From Vibrio zhugei (GTDB lineage Bacteria; Pseudomonadota; Gammaproteobacteria; Enterobacterales; Vibrionaceae): 64,000 bases of DNA. The stretch's first letter is position 1. Each line of letters opens with the position of its first letter. Shown in pieces: positions 9,903 through 19,042 of the stretch. The position numbers and the translations under genes are program-made. Where the stretch lies: positions 1,674,001 through 1,738,000 of the forward strand of contig NZ_CP033078.1 of NCBI RefSeq assembly GCF_003716875.1, read 5' to 3'. Below the pieces are notes generated by a model that was not told the origin of the DNA, did no database searches, and saw nothing but the letters and a program-made list of their open reading frames with translations.

Positions 9903-10451
9903 ATGAAAGATTTAAGCCAGCTTAGTCAAATTATCGATACCTTAGCAACGCAAGCCGCGGCGCTAGACAGGCAACGTGGCGAGCACCACCAGCCTTTATT
10001 TGATGGTGTGTTGTTTCATTGTCACGCCAAGCTCGTCACCCCCTGCGTAGAAGAAACAAGAAGCACCCTCGATTCCATCACGCGAGAACAAGCGTCACAG
10101 CGTTTAACCGCCAGTCGAGCGGAATATCTCACCGAACGCTTAATCGCTCAGATCAGCGCCATTCAACGTGAACTGTCAACGACCACGATTCGTCATGCCG
10201 AGCCGAAGCATTCGTCATACTATCGCAAGCCAATTAATGTGCTTTATCAAGATCTCGCTCGCCATCAAGAGTGGGAACGTCGCCTCGCGGAAATGGTGAG
10301 GGATAAACAATATTTACTCGATAGTGCCAGTCTCACGGACAAAACCGCTGCTCAGCAAGCGCTCGTCGCGGTTGAACAACGTTTAAAACGCTGCCAAGAC
10401 GCGAAAGCAAACATTGAAAAACAAATCACCTACCGAGAGAGAAATCAGTAA
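9903..10451 (+). CDS. priC: Primosomal replication protein PriC
   Basis: PriC restarts stalled replication forks by recognising gapped forks and helping DnaB load. The 182-residue protein is mostly helical, rich in Gln, Arg and Glu, with the PriC features: an early region with FDGVLFHC, a central ERLIAQISAIQREL helix and the late YYRKPINVLYQDLARHQEWERRL segment. It begins 22 nt after dinG and is followed directly by rsmS, the same pairing (priC with ybaM) as in E. coli. Confidence 0.87.
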   Translation: MKDLSQLSQIIDTLATQAAALDRQRGEHHQPLFDGVLFHCHAKLVTPCVEETRSTLDSITREQASQRLTASRAEYLTERLIAQISAIQRELSTTTIRHAEPKHSSYYRKPINVLYQDLARHQEWERRLAEMVRDKQYLLDSASLTDKTAAQQALVAVEQRLKRCQDAKANIEKQITYRERNQ

Positions 10452-10631
10452 ATGAGTGACTCCCCTTCCCCTTTGGATCGTGCTCCCGATGATGTAAAAC
10501 TGGCCGTCGATTTAATTTACTTACTCGAAAGTAATGAGGTTGATCCGCACACCGCGTTATCAGCACTGGAGATGGTCAAACGCGATTTACAAACAAAAAT
10601 GACCGCAAAAGCGACGACTGACACACCCTAA
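10452..10631 (+). CDS. rsmS: Small DUF2496 protein RsmS (YbaM)
   Basis: A 59-residue protein, [18 protein letters not shown]..., whose ATG directly follows the priC stop codon. The core [16 protein letters not shown] and the later [12 protein letters not shown] correspond closely to E. coli YbaM/RsmS. The name comes from a regulator of secondary metabolism in enterobacteria; its biochemical role is not settled. The constant pairing with priC suggests a link with replication restart, which is inference. Confidence 0.85.
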   Translation: MSDSPSPLDRAPDDVKLAVDLIYLLESNEVDPHTALSALEMVKRDLQTKMTAKATTDTP

Positions 10632-10711
10632 GTCATCATCAGTCGCGACTTGTTACCACAAAGAAGCATGGTAATATGAATGCAACCCTAACAGTGAGCA
10701 CAGGATCCCTT

Positions 10712-11518
10712 ATGAAAGTCGTCAGTTTTAATATCAACGGACTGCGTGCACGTTTGCATCAATTACAAGCGTTAATCGACAAACACCAACCCGACGTCAT
10801 TGGTCTCCAAGAAATCAAAGTCCATAATGATGCGTTTCCTATAGAAGCGGTAAAAGCCATGGGATACCACGTCTACTATCATGGACAAAAAGCGCATTAC
10901 GGTGTGGCAATGTTGTGTAAAAAAGAGCCTATTCACGTCCAATACGGCTTTCCAACCGATAATGACGATCATCAAAAACGTATGATCATGACCACCTTGG
11001 CTGATGAAAATGGCCATAAAACTACGGTGTTAAACGGCTACTTCCCTCAAGGCGATAATATTCATCACGAAACGAAGTACCCATATAAACGCCAGTTTTA
11101 TCGGGATTTAATGACATATTTAACCTCTCATCACACTCCAGAAGACAACGTCATTGTGATGGGCGATATTAATATTAGTCCGCTAGATTTAGACATTGGT
11201 ATCGGTGAAGCCAACCGTAAACGTTGGTTAAAAACCGGGAAGTGTTCATTCCAACCAGAAGAACGTGAATGGTTGAAAACGTTGCTTGATTGGGGATTCA
11301 TTGACACCTATCGTCAACTTTACCCAAGCGTGGATAGTGAGTTCTCGTGGTTTGACTATCGCTCACGTGGCTTTGGTGATAATCGTGGCCTACGTATTGA
11401 TGTCATTCTGGCAACGGGCAATCTTGCGAAACAATGCCAAGAGTCGGGAATCGACTATGAATTACGTGGCATCGAGAAACCGTCTGACCATGCCCCAATC
11501 TGGTCAACCTTCGCTTAA
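10712..11518 (+). CDS. xthA: Exodeoxyribonuclease III
   Basis: Class II AP endonuclease and 3'-5' exonuclease of base excision repair. Starting at [18 protein letters not shown] it has 268 residues, identical in length to E. coli XthA. Catalytic motifs of the EEP fold are visible: LQEIKV (Mg-binding Glu), [19 protein letters not shown] (Asp/Asn), [15 protein letters not shown] and the C-terminal SDHAPI histidine motif. An upstream in-frame ATG at 10676 would add 12 residues without family support; AGGA lies ahead of 10712. It follows rsmS by 80 nt and converges on hisM. Confidence 0.96.
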   Translation: MKVVSFNINGLRARLHQLQALIDKHQPDVIGLQEIKVHNDAFPIEAVKAMGYHVYYHGQKAHYGVAMLCKKEPIHVQYGFPTDNDDHQKRMIMTTLADENGHKTTVLNGYFPQGDNIHHETKYPYKRQFYRDLMTYLTSHHTPEDNVIVMGDINISPLDLDIGIGEANRKRWLKTGKCSFQPEEREWLKTLLDWGFIDTYRQLYPSVDSEFSWFDYRSRGFGDNRGLRIDVILATGNLAKQCQESGIDYELRGIEKPSDHAPIWSTFA

Positions 11519-11537
11519 CGTTTCCCCGATTATACAC

Positions 11538-11563
11538 AGCATACCGCCAAGTAGCGGTATGCT
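11538..11563. terminator. Hairpin between convergent xthA and hisM
   Basis: A perfect 10-bp stem (AGCATACCGC with GCGGTATGCT) around a 6-nt loop, placed between two convergent stop codons. It lacks a real T-run on either strand, so intrinsic termination would be weak; it may instead protect 3' ends. Confidence 0.5.
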
Positions 11564-11567
11564 TGTA

Positions 11568-12239
11568 CTACACATGCAGGTAAGCTAAATATTTCTTCTC
11601 TGCCCACTTAAAACCACCAATGAGTAGTAAACTCAAACACATATAGCCAATGCGTGCCGTTAAAAAGGCTTCAAATGGTGCGTAGTAGCGTGCATTGACG
11701 AGGCGGGCAGCGCCTGTCAAATCCATAATGGTAATAATCCCAGCGACAGCACTGCCGTGTAACATGAAAATCACTTCATTACTGTAGGCAGGTAATGCTC
11801 TTCGCATAGCGCCGGGCAAGATAATACGTTGATAAATTTTCATGGTGCTCATACCGAATGCTCGACCCGCTTCAATTTCTCCACTCGGCAATCCATTAAT
11901 CGCGCCGCGGATGATTTCTGCAGTATAGGCTGCGGTGTTTAACACAAAAGATACCAAGGCACAAAACCACGCATTTTCCCACCAAGTCCCCACGACCGTT
12001 ATAAATTGGTTCAGGCCATAGTATATGAGATACAACTGGATAAGCAGCGGCGTACCGCGGAAATAGTAGATGTAAGCCCAACTGGGCCAGCGTAAGATTG
12101 GCCGTGTACTATTACGCAATAAGGCGAGTGGAATGGCGCATACGATCTCTAGCAGTAACGAAGCCCCCACCAACCAAGCCGTTGTCCACATGCCTTGTAA
12201 ATACAAGGGCAAATTATCAGTAATGACCGTCATATCCAT
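11568..12239 (-). CDS. hisM: Basic amino acid ABC transporter permease, HisM/AotM type
   Basis: Inner membrane permease of a polar amino acid importer, 223 residues with about five membrane segments. The cytoplasmic EAA loop that docks on the ATPase is visible (GEIEAGRAFGMS), along with the YYFRGTPLLIQLYL and RALPAYSNEVI segments shared with HisM, AotM and ArtM. It is the last gene of a four-gene operon, 5 nt after hisQ. Substrate within the arginine, ornithine, lysine and histidine group cannot be fixed from sequence alone. Confidence 0.85.
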   Translation of the reverse strand: MDMTVITDNLPLYLQGMWTTAWLVGASLLLEIVCAIPLALLRNSTRPILRWPSWAYIYYFRGTPLLIQLYLIYYGLNQFITVVGTWWENAWFCALVSFVLNTAAYTAEIIRGAINGLPSGEIEAGRAFGMSTMKIYQRIILPGAMRRALPAYSNEVIFMLHGSAVAGIITIMDLTGAARLVNARYYAPFEAFLTARIGYMCLSLLLIGGFKWAEKKYLAYLHV

Positions 12240-12244
12240 AGTGC

Positions 12245-12985
12245 TTACCTTGTATAAATCCGATACCGACGTTCTAGTAGCGTCAGAAGACCGCTTGAGA
12301 GGCTGGTAAATAGAAGGAAGATGACCGAGATCGTCATATAAAATGTGAAAGGCTGCTGAGTTGACCCGGCAGCTAACCCTCCAACACGCACCATATCCTC
12401 CAAACCAATGATCGACACTAACGCCGTGGTTTTGAGTAACACTAACCAGTTATTGCCAAAGCCAGGCAAGGCATGGCGTACCATTTGTGGAAACAAGATT
12501 CGCCGAAAACTAAGCCACGGACTCATACCATAGGCTTTACCCGCTTCTAATTCCCCTTTATTGACCGCTAAAATCGCGCCACGAAATGTCTCAGCCATAT
12601 ACGCGCCGAAGATAAAGCCAATGGTGATACTGCCAGCCCAGAACGGACTGACGTCAATATAGTCGGGAAGATAAGCAGTCCATTCATGAGACGGTTGCCA
12701 GTATTGGATGGCCTGATTGAGCCATTCATTGACATTATATAACGTATTATTGAGAAAAATTTGCCCGCCGAAAAAAATGAGCATCATGAGTACTAAATCC
12801 GGAATACCACGAATCAATGTGGTGTAACCGGTTGCGAGTACTCGGGCGATGCGGATTGAAGATAGCTTCGCCAATGCCCCAAACATACCAAGGATGACGG
12901 CAATACAAACCGATAACAAAGCGACCTCAACAGTTAATGCTGCTCCCTTTAAAATCGCCCATCCATATCCATATAAATTCCACAT
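12245..12985 (-). CDS. hisQ: Basic amino acid ABC transporter permease, HisQ/AotQ type
   Basis: Second membrane subunit, 246 residues. GYTTLIRGIPDLVLMMLIFFGGQ, the EAA loop KGELEAGKAYGMS, and the ending LLERRYRIYTR correspond closely to HisQ. It pairs with the downstream permease as a heterodimer. A 78-nt spacer with a 9-bp hairpin separates it from the upstream binding-protein gene, which would let the binding protein be made in excess. Confidence 0.85.
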   Translation of the reverse strand: MWNLYGYGWAILKGAALTVEVALLSVCIAVILGMFGALAKLSSIRIARVLATGYTTLIRGIPDLVLMMLIFFGGQIFLNNTLYNVNEWLNQAIQYWQPSHEWTAYLPDYIDVSPFWAGSITIGFIFGAYMAETFRGAILAVNKGELEAGKAYGMSPWLSFRRILFPQMVRHALPGFGNNWLVLLKTTALVSIIGLEDMVRVGGLAAGSTQQPFTFYMTISVIFLLFTSLSSGLLTLLERRYRIYTR

Positions 12986-13001
12986 GATGATGTCCTTTCA
13001 A

Positions 13002-13038
13002 ACTTGGTATTCATACATCCCTGTCAAGGATACCAAGT
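13002..13038 (-). other. Intercistronic stem-loop between binding protein and permease genes
   Basis: A 9-bp perfect inverted repeat (ACTTGGTAT with ATACCAAGT) around a 19-nt loop in the 78-nt spacer. No T-run follows, so it looks like an mRNA-stabilising or attenuating hairpin rather than a full terminator, as in other binding-protein operons. Confidence 0.55.
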
Positions 13039-13063
13039 CACCTTTGAGTAATGGAAAAAGGCT

Positions 13064-13840
13064 TTATTCGCCGTACACATCAAAATCAAAGTATTTACGC
13101 GCAATGGTTTGGTATTGACCATTTTTACGTATAGCGTCAATGGCGGCATTGAGCTTTTTGGTTAAGTCTTTATCTTGTTTACGTACCGCGATACCAAAAC
13201 CATCACCAAACCATTTAGGATCGGTCAACGTTGGGCCAACGAAGTGATATTTATCTCCTCCGGGCTTATTCAACATACCATCTTGCAATGCGGAGGCATC
13301 CCCCAGGACAGCGGCAATTCGGCCATTTTTCAAATCCAGATAGGCTTCATCAAATGATCCGTAACGAACAATATCGACCTCATCGCCATAATTATCACTT
13401 AAATACTTATCATGGGTCGTCGCACGCTGAACACCAATCTTAACGCCTTTTAGTCCCTGTTTAGTGAAATCGATGTGCGTGGTTTTCTTGGCGATAAATT
13501 TGTTGGGCATGAGCGCATACTTATGAGTGAAGTCCACTTTTCGGCGTCGCTCATCCGTGATCGACATCCCTGCGATGATCGCATCATATTTACGAGCCAA
13601 TAGAGCGGGAATGATCCCATCCCAATCTTGGCGGACAAGCTTACACTGAACCTTCATTTGTTTGCACAATGCATGAGCAATATCGACATCAAAGCCTTGC
13701 AATGTCCCATCTGGGGCTGTCCAGTTAAATGGAGGATACGCGCCTTCCGTTCCAAACCTGACCGTGTGCCACTCTTTTGCTTGTAAAAATCCGGAGACCA
13801 TTGTCGCCGCTAATACTGTACCCATTAACCCTATTTTCAT
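13064..13840 (-). CDS. Periplasmic basic amino acid binding protein, HisJ/ArgT/AotJ type
   Basis: Solute-binding protein (SBP family 3) of the importer, 258 residues. The signal peptide ends near QAKEW (about residue 21). Family signatures follow: RFGTEGAYPPFNW, GFDVDIAHALC, QDWDGIIPALLARKYDAIIAGMSIT, RRRKVDFTHKY, and the C-terminal ARKYFDFDVYGE, nearly the ArgT/HisJ ending. The KYFDFDVYG tail favours the lysine-arginine-ornithine or histidine group over ArtI/ArtJ. It is second in the operon, after the ATPase gene. Confidence 0.88.
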   Translation of the reverse strand: MKIGLMGTVLAATMVSGFLQAKEWHTVRFGTEGAYPPFNWTAPDGTLQGFDVDIAHALCKQMKVQCKLVRQDWDGIIPALLARKYDAIIAGMSITDERRRKVDFTHKYALMPNKFIAKKTTHIDFTKQGLKGVKIGVQRATTHDKYLSDNYGDEVDIVRYGSFDEAYLDLKNGRIAAVLGDASALQDGMLNKPGGDKYHFVGPTLTDPKWFGDGFGIAVRKQDKDLTKKLNAAIDAIRKNGQYQTIARKYFDFDVYGE

Positions 13841-13923
13841 ACTGTCACTCCTGTTATATCGTATGGTGTTGTCCCCTTCCTAGAACAACATTTATCTCTA
13901 CCAGCGAATTCACTCACCATGGT

Positions 13924-14694
13924 CTAATAGACCGATGATAAAAACTGCGCTAACTGAGGGGATTTGGGGTGAGGAAACAAGTCCTGTGGATGGCCTTGTT
14001 CCTCAACTTTTCCTTGATGCAAGAACATAACATGATTAGACACATCACGAGCAAAAGACATCTCATGAGTGACCACCAGCATCGTACGACCTTCTTCGGC
14101 GAGCCCGCGCATAACACCAAGAACTTCACCGACCAACTCAGGGTCCAAGGCCGACGTTGGTTCATCAAATAGCATCACTTCTGGTTCAACAGCTAACGCT
14201 CGAGCAATCGCAGCGCGTTGCTGTTGACCGCCCGATAACTGACCTGGATAGTCGTGGCGCCGGTCATAAAGCCCAACCCGATGGAGTAAACTATCTGCCT
14301 GTCCGATCGCTTGTGGTTTGGGAACACTGAGTACATGAACAGGGGCTTCAATAACGTTCTCTAGTACCGTCAAATGCGACCACAAGTTAAAACTTTGGAA
14401 TACCATCGCAAGACGTGAACGTATGCGTTGTACCTGCCGAGCATCTGATGGAAAAGTGTGCCCAGCTTTGTCAGTCGCCATTTTTATTGGCTCATCTTTC
14501 ACCCAAATCTCACCAGAGGTCGGCGTTTCTAATAAATTGATACAACGTAGAAAGGTACTTTTCCCTGAACCAGAAGAACCAATAATAGAAATGACATCCC
14601 CCTGATGGGCTTTTAATGAAATCCCGCTGAGCACTTCATTGGATCCAAACGTTTTATAGAGATTTTTGACGTGCAGTGAAACGGTTTCATTCAT
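13924..14694 (-). CDS. hisP: Basic amino acid ABC transporter ATPase, HisP type
   Basis: ATP-binding subunit, 256 residues. Walker [11 protein letters not shown]-loop FQSFNLWSHL, signature LSGGQQQR, Walker B VMLFDEPTSALD and the switch histidine in VTHEMSFAR are intact. The FLRCINLLETPTSG and NLWSHLTVLENVIEAPV wording is that of HisP. It is the first gene of the operon (order P-J-Q-M), so the promoter must lie in the 366-nt region shared with divergent pflB. Confidence 0.9.
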   Translation of the reverse strand: MNETVSLHVKNLYKTFGSNEVLSGISLKAHQGDVISIIGSSGSGKSTFLRCINLLETPTSGEIWVKDEPIKMATDKAGHTFPSDARQVQRIRSRLAMVFQSFNLWSHLTVLENVIEAPVHVLSVPKPQAIGQADSLLHRVGLYDRRHDYPGQLSGGQQQRAAIARALAVEPEVMLFDEPTSALDPELVGEVLGVMRGLAEEGRTMLVVTHEMSFARDVSNHVMFLHQGKVEEQGHPQDLFPHPKSPQLAQFLSSVY

Positions 14695-15060
14695 GCCCTA
14701 TTTCCTTTATGACATTATGACGAGGTGAGCGCAAACTCCTTATGCGTTTCATAAAACTAGCACTCTGCCGAGTAGTATGCAATTCACTTAATTGACGCCT
14801 TACACCCACACCCCCACTTTACGATGCCGCATTAAACAAAAATTTATCGTATTTTGTGATCATTTATTGATTTAGTTTAAGGTTTGCAGCTTTTTTTTAG
14901 CTTAGAGTGTTTATCAACGGGAACAAATTGCATTATGAGTGACCACTTTCCTCAGTGCCCATCCATAATGTTATTTAAATTAGTGTACTGGCACTTTCGG
15001 GTAGTAGACTCAATAAGCTAAGTCAGTACGTGTTTTTTCTACTACAAAGGTAGGTATGTC
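14695..15060. other. Divergent regulatory region hisP / pflB
   Basis: About 366 nt, AT-rich, with no credible gene. It holds the promoters of the importer operon and pflB, and a possible FNR half-site pair at 14867-14880. No focA formate channel gene is present ahead of pflB, unlike E. coli. Confidence 0.6.
14867..14880. promoter_or_regulatory. Possible FNR-binding site upstream of pflB
   Basis: TTGAT-TTAG-TTTAA compares with the FNR consensus TTGAT-N4-ATCAA: one half perfect, the other 3 of 5. It lies about 180 nt ahead of the pflB start. FNR and ArcA control of pflB is established in E. coli; here it is inference. Confidence 0.3.
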
Positions 15061-17337
15061 ATGGCAGAGCAATTTGCTAAAGCTTGGGAAAGTTTTGTTG
15101 AAGGTGAATGGCAAAACGAAGTAAACGTTCGCGACTTTATCCAAAAAAACTACACTCCTTATGAAGGTGACGAGTCTTTCCTCGTTTCTGAAGGTACTGA
15201 AGCAACCAAATCGCTTTGGGCCAAAGTCATGGAAGGCATTAAGCAAGAAAACGCGACACATGCCCCTGTTGATTTCGATACATCGGTTATTTCTACCGTG
15301 ACATCTCACGACGCTGGCTATATTAACAAAGACCTAGAAAAAATTGTTGGTCTACAAACTGAAGCGCCACTAAAACGTGCGATTATCCCTAACGGTGGTA
15401 TTCGTATGGTTGAAGGCTCATGCAAAGCCTACGGCCGTGAATTAGATCCTGTCACTAAAAAAATCTATTCTGAATATCGTAAAACACACAACCAAGGTGT
15501 GTTCGATGTGTACACTCCGTCTATCCTAAAATGTCGTAAAGCGGGTATCTTAACAGGTCTACCTGATGCTTACGGTCGTGGGCGTATTATCGGTGACTAC
15601 CGCCGTATCGCGCTTTATGGTATTGATCGTTTGATGGCAGATAAATACGCTCAATTTACCTCTTTACAAGAAGACTTCGAAAACGGTGTCGATCTTTCGG
15701 CAACCATTCAGCTTCGTGAAGAAGTGGCTGAGCAACATCGCGCTCTTGCTCAAATCAAAGAAATGGCAGCAAAATACGGCTGTGATATTTCACGCCCAGC
15801 AGAAACCGCACAAGAAGCGATTCAATGGACTTACTTTGGCTACCTTGCAGCGGTGAAATCACAAAACGGCGCTGCAATGTCACTTGGTCGTACTTCAACC
15901 TTCCTCGATATCTATATTGAACGTGATATGGCTGCAGGACGTCTGAATGAAGACCAAGCACAAGAGTTGGTTGATCACTTTGTGATGAAACTTCGTATGG
16001 TCCGCTTCCTACGTACACCAGAATACGATGAGTTATTCTCTGGTGACCCAATTTGGGCAACAGAATCTATCGGTGGTATGGGACTTGACGGTCGTCCATT
16101 GGTAACCAAAACAAACTTCCGATTCCTGAATAGTTTATACACTATGGGTCCTTCTCCTGAGCCAAATACAACCGTACTTTGGTCAGAAAAACTGCCCGTA
16201 GGCTTCAAAAAATTCTGTGCGAAAGTGTCTATTGATACCTCATCAATCCAATATGAGAATGATGATTTAATGCGCCCAGACTTCAACTCCGATGACTACG
16301 CCATCGCATGTTGTGTTTCCCCAATGGTCATTGGTAAACAAATGCAGTTCTTCGGTGCTCGTGCTAACTTGGCGAAAACCATGCTGTACACCATTAACGG
16401 TGGTGTGGACGAAAAACTGAAAATTCAGGTTGGTCCTGAAATGCCAAAAATCACGGCTGAAGTTCTTGATTACGATGAACTTTGGGAGAAAATGGATCAC
16501 TTCATGGACTGGTTAGCAAAACAATACGTGACCGCATTGAATGCTATCCACTTTATGCATGACAAATACAGCTATGAAGCATCACTCATGGCACTGCATG
16601 ACTTACACGTAAAACGTACAATGGCATGTGGTATCGCAGGTCTATCGGTTGCCGCTGACTCGTTGTCTGCCATTAAATACGCTAAAGTGACCCCTGTGCG
16701 TGACGAAGACGGTTTAGCTATCGACTTCAATATTGAGGGTGATTATCCAAAATTCGGTAATAATGACCCACGTGTTGATGACATTGCCTGTGAATTGGTT
16801 CGCGTGTTTATGAACAAAATTCGCGAGCTTAAAACCTATCGTGATGCGATTCCAACTCAGTCAATTCTGACCATTACCTCGAACGTTGTCTACGGCAAAA
16901 AAACAGGTAACACACCTGACGGTCGTCGCGCTGGCGCACCATTTGGCCCAGGTGCAAACCCAATGCACGGACGCGATCAAAAAGGTGCAGTAGCGTCGTT
17001 GACATCGGTGGGTAAACTGCCATTCGCGGATGCACAGGACGGTATTTCATATACCTTCTCTATTGTACCGAACGCGCTAGGTAAAGAAGAAAACTCACAA
17101 CGCTCTAACCTCGCAGGGTTGATGGATGGTTACTTCCACCATCAAGAAAATGTCGAAGGTGGCCAGCACTTAAACGTCAACGTGCTGAACCGTGATACCT
17201 TGTTAGACGCTGTTGAGCATCCAGAAAACTACCCACAATTGACCATCCGTGTGTCAGGGTATGCGGTTCGCTTCAACTCGCTCACTCGTGAGCAACAACA
17301 AGATGTTATTTCACGTACATTTACAGAAACGATGTAA
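15061..17337 (+). CDS. pflB: Formate C-acetyltransferase (pyruvate formate-lyase)
   Basis: Glycyl radical enzyme that splits pyruvate with CoA into acetyl-CoA and formate during anaerobic growth. The 758-residue protein has the active-site cysteine pair C417-C418 (IACCVSPM) and the glycyl radical motif [10 protein letters not shown] with Gly733. The N-terminus [15 protein letters not shown] and full length agree with E. coli PflB (760). AAAGGTAGG precedes the ATG. Its activase gene pflA follows about 200 nt downstream beyond a terminator. Confidence 0.98.
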   Translation: MAEQFAKAWESFVEGEWQNEVNVRDFIQKNYTPYEGDESFLVSEGTEATKSLWAKVMEGIKQENATHAPVDFDTSVISTVTSHDAGYINKDLEKIVGLQTEAPLKRAIIPNGGIRMVEGSCKAYGRELDPVTKKIYSEYRKTHNQGVFDVYTPSILKCRKAGILTGLPDAYGRGRIIGDYRRIALYGIDRLMADKYAQFTSLQEDFENGVDLSATIQLREEVAEQHRALAQIKEMAAKYGCDISRPAETAQEAIQWTYFGYLAAVKSQNGAAMSLGRTSTFLDIYIERDMAAGRLNEDQAQELVDHFVMKLRMVRFLRTPEYDELFSGDPIWATESIGGMGLDGRPLVTKTNFRFLNSLYTMGPSPEPNTTVLWSEKLPVGFKKFCAKVSIDTSSIQYENDDLMRPDFNSDDYAIACCVSPMVIGKQMQFFGARANLAKTMLYTINGGVDEKLKIQVGPEMPKITAEVLDYDELWEKMDHFMDWLAKQYVTALNAIHFMHDKYSYEASLMALHDLHVKRTMACGIAGLSVAADSLSAIKYAKVTPVRDEDGLAIDFNIEGDYPKFGNNDPRVDDIACELVRVFMNKIRELKTYRDAIPTQSILTITSNVVYGKKTGNTPDGRRAGAPFGPGANPMHGRDQKGAVASLTSVGKLPFADAQDGISYTFSIVPNALGKEENSQRSNLAGLMDGYFHHQENVEGGQHLNVNVLNRDTLLDAVEHPENYPQLTIRVSGYAVRFNSLTREQQQDVISRTFTETM

Positions 17338-17360
17338 TTTACGCTGATTCTTGATGCTGA

Positions 17361-17387
17361 AAAAGCCTCGCTACGGCGAGGCTTTTT
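17361..17387 (+). terminator. Terminator behind pflB
   Basis: Stem AAAAGCCTCGC with GCGAGGCTTTT around a TACG loop, followed by TTTTTTAT. It separates pflB from pflA, so pflA probably has its own promoter or depends on read-through. Confidence 0.88.
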
Positions 17388-17538
17388 TATCGGCCAACTT
17401 TATAGAGGGCCATATTTATATCGGTTTATCATCAAGGCGTTATTTGAATAAATCCAAGTAAATATGTCCTAACCGCCTATTTTCCACTGTCAGTTTGTCA
17501 TAAAATAACCATGAAAACTCCCGAAGAGAGAAATGCTC

Positions 17539-18279
17539 ATGTCTACAATTGGTCGCATACATTCCTATGAAACCTGCGGTACTGTTGATGGTCCCGGTAT
17601 CCGCTTTATCATCTTCTTACAAGGGTGTTTATTGCGGTGTAAGTATTGTCATAACCGTGATACATGGGACACACACATTGGTAAAGAGACTACCGTCGAA
17701 GACATCATCAACGAAGCAAAAACCTATCGCCATTTTATGAATGCATCCGGTGGCGGTATTACCTGCTCAGGCGGCGAGTCTATGTTACAACCCGAATTTG
17801 TCCGTGATTTATTTCAAGCAGCCCATGCTGAAGGCATTCACACTTGTCTTGATACCAATGGCTATGTCCGTAAATATACCAAGGTCATTGATGAAGTTAT
17901 GGACGCGACAGACCTCGTGATGCTTGATATTAAGCAAATGAAAAATAGCGTGCATGAAAATTTGGTCGGGGTTTCAAATAAGCGCATTCTCGACTTCGCT
18001 CGTTACCTACACACAATCGGCAAAGAAACTTGGCTACGTTATGTGGTTGTTCCTGGTTATACCGATGATGATGAATCTGCCCACTTGTTGGGAGAATTTA
18101 TTAAAGATATGGACAATATTGTAAAAATAGAAATGTTGCCTTATCACAAGTTAGGGGCGCATAAATGGGAAGCAATGGGAGAAGAGTATCCGTTAGAAGG
18201 CGTGAATCCGCCCAGCAAGGACACCATGGAGCGCATTAAAAGCATTTTATTACACTATAAATCGAACGTATCTTATTAA
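17539..18279 (+). CDS. pflA: Pyruvate formate-lyase-activating enzyme
   Basis: Radical SAM activase that creates the glycyl radical on PflB. The cluster motif CLLRCKYC (Cys30, 34, 37) and the [27 protein letters not shown] and [10 protein letters not shown] segments are all present. The start at 17539 ([18 protein letters not shown]) gives 246 residues, the E. coli length; an ATG two codons earlier has no better ribosome binding site. It follows pflB as usual. Confidence 0.97.
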   Translation: MSTIGRIHSYETCGTVDGPGIRFIIFLQGCLLRCKYCHNRDTWDTHIGKETTVEDIINEAKTYRHFMNASGGGITCSGGESMLQPEFVRDLFQAAHAEGIHTCLDTNGYVRKYTKVIDEVMDATDLVMLDIKQMKNSVHENLVGVSNKRILDFARYLHTIGKETWLRYVVVPGYTDDDESAHLLGEFIKDMDNIVKIEMLPYHKLGAHKWEAMGEEYPLEGVNPPSKDTMERIKSILLHYKSNVSY

Positions 18280-18332
18280 TCATTCGCCTTATTGAAAGAG
18301 AAATTGATCGATTCATAGCAACAAAGATCATG

Positions 18333-18365
18333 AAAACCGAATAATGTACATTATTCGGTTTTTTT
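18333..18365 (+). terminator. Terminator behind pflA (perfect 30-bp palindrome)
   Basis: AAAACCGAATAATGT is followed directly by its exact reverse complement, giving a 30-nt perfect palindrome (18333-18362) that continues into a run of T. It lies about 55 nt past the pflA stop. The terminator role is clear; the zero-loop symmetry is unusual. Confidence 0.82.
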
Positions 18366-18473
18366 ATGCAAAATACGCCGCAACCCTGTTGTCAGATCAT
18401 ATTTTGCGGGGCAAAAGATGGGTAATCTACATCTAGACACTCAGTTAACCACTGCAATTTCATGAGGCCTTTT

Positions 18474-18974
18474 ATGGAAATGACCCATGCACAACGCCTG
18501 ATTTTATCGAATCAATACACTTTGATGTCACAGCTAGATAATGCCAATGCTGAACATTATGAACGTTTAAAAACCATAGTAGAGCGTGGTTACGATCTGC
18601 AAATCAAAGAATTAACGCGTGCGTTTGACTGCTTACCTGAAGAACAATGCCAGACAATTATCAGTACTATGGACATGTTTCATGCGATGCAAGAATCCCA
18701 TCATATGTTGTCCAAAGAGGCTCAAAACGATATCGATGCACGTCGACTCCGTTTTTTAGGATACGATGCTGTAACAGAAACTCAAGCGATGAATTACGTG
18801 CGTTTTCTCGTGCACACTGAGCAGCGTTATCCACAATTTTTGCCCAATGAACATGAATTTAATAGCCAAGTACCAATGGCAGACAAATACCAAAAAATGC
18901 TCGCGGTTTGGCAGCAATGTCCAAGGCAATATCACTTATCTGTGGCCGAACTCCATCAAATCCTCAATGCGTGA
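18474..18974 (+). CDS. yfbU: YfbU family protein (UPF0304)
   Basis: A 166-residue cytoplasmic protein starting MEMTHAQRLILSNQY, matching E. coli YfbU closely along its whole length, including RRLRFLGYDAVTE, ADKYQKMLAVWQQCPRQYHLS and the ending HQILNA. The helical YfbU domain fills the protein. Its molecular role is unknown. Start 18474 has GAGG ahead of it and fits the family; an ATG four codons upstream (18462) is less likely. It sits between pflA and a shared terminator. Confidence 0.9.
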   Translation: MEMTHAQRLILSNQYTLMSQLDNANAEHYERLKTIVERGYDLQIKELTRAFDCLPEEQCQTIISTMDMFHAMQESHHMLSKEAQNDIDARRLRFLGYDAVTETQAMNYVRFLVHTEQRYPQFLPNEHEFNSQVPMADKYQKMLAVWQQCPRQYHLSVAELHQILNA

Positions 18975-18995
18975 TATCCCCTTTTCACAATATAA

Positions 18996-19018
18996 AAAAG
19001 GCGCGTTAGGCGCCTTTT
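18996..19018. terminator. Bidirectional terminator between yfbU and the MipA-type gene
   Basis: Stem AAAAGGCGC with GCGCCTTTT around a GTTAG loop, with A and T runs on the two sides, between convergent stops. Confidence 0.8.
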
Positions 19019-19042
19019 CCATTCCAAATTTAACCGCTCAGA

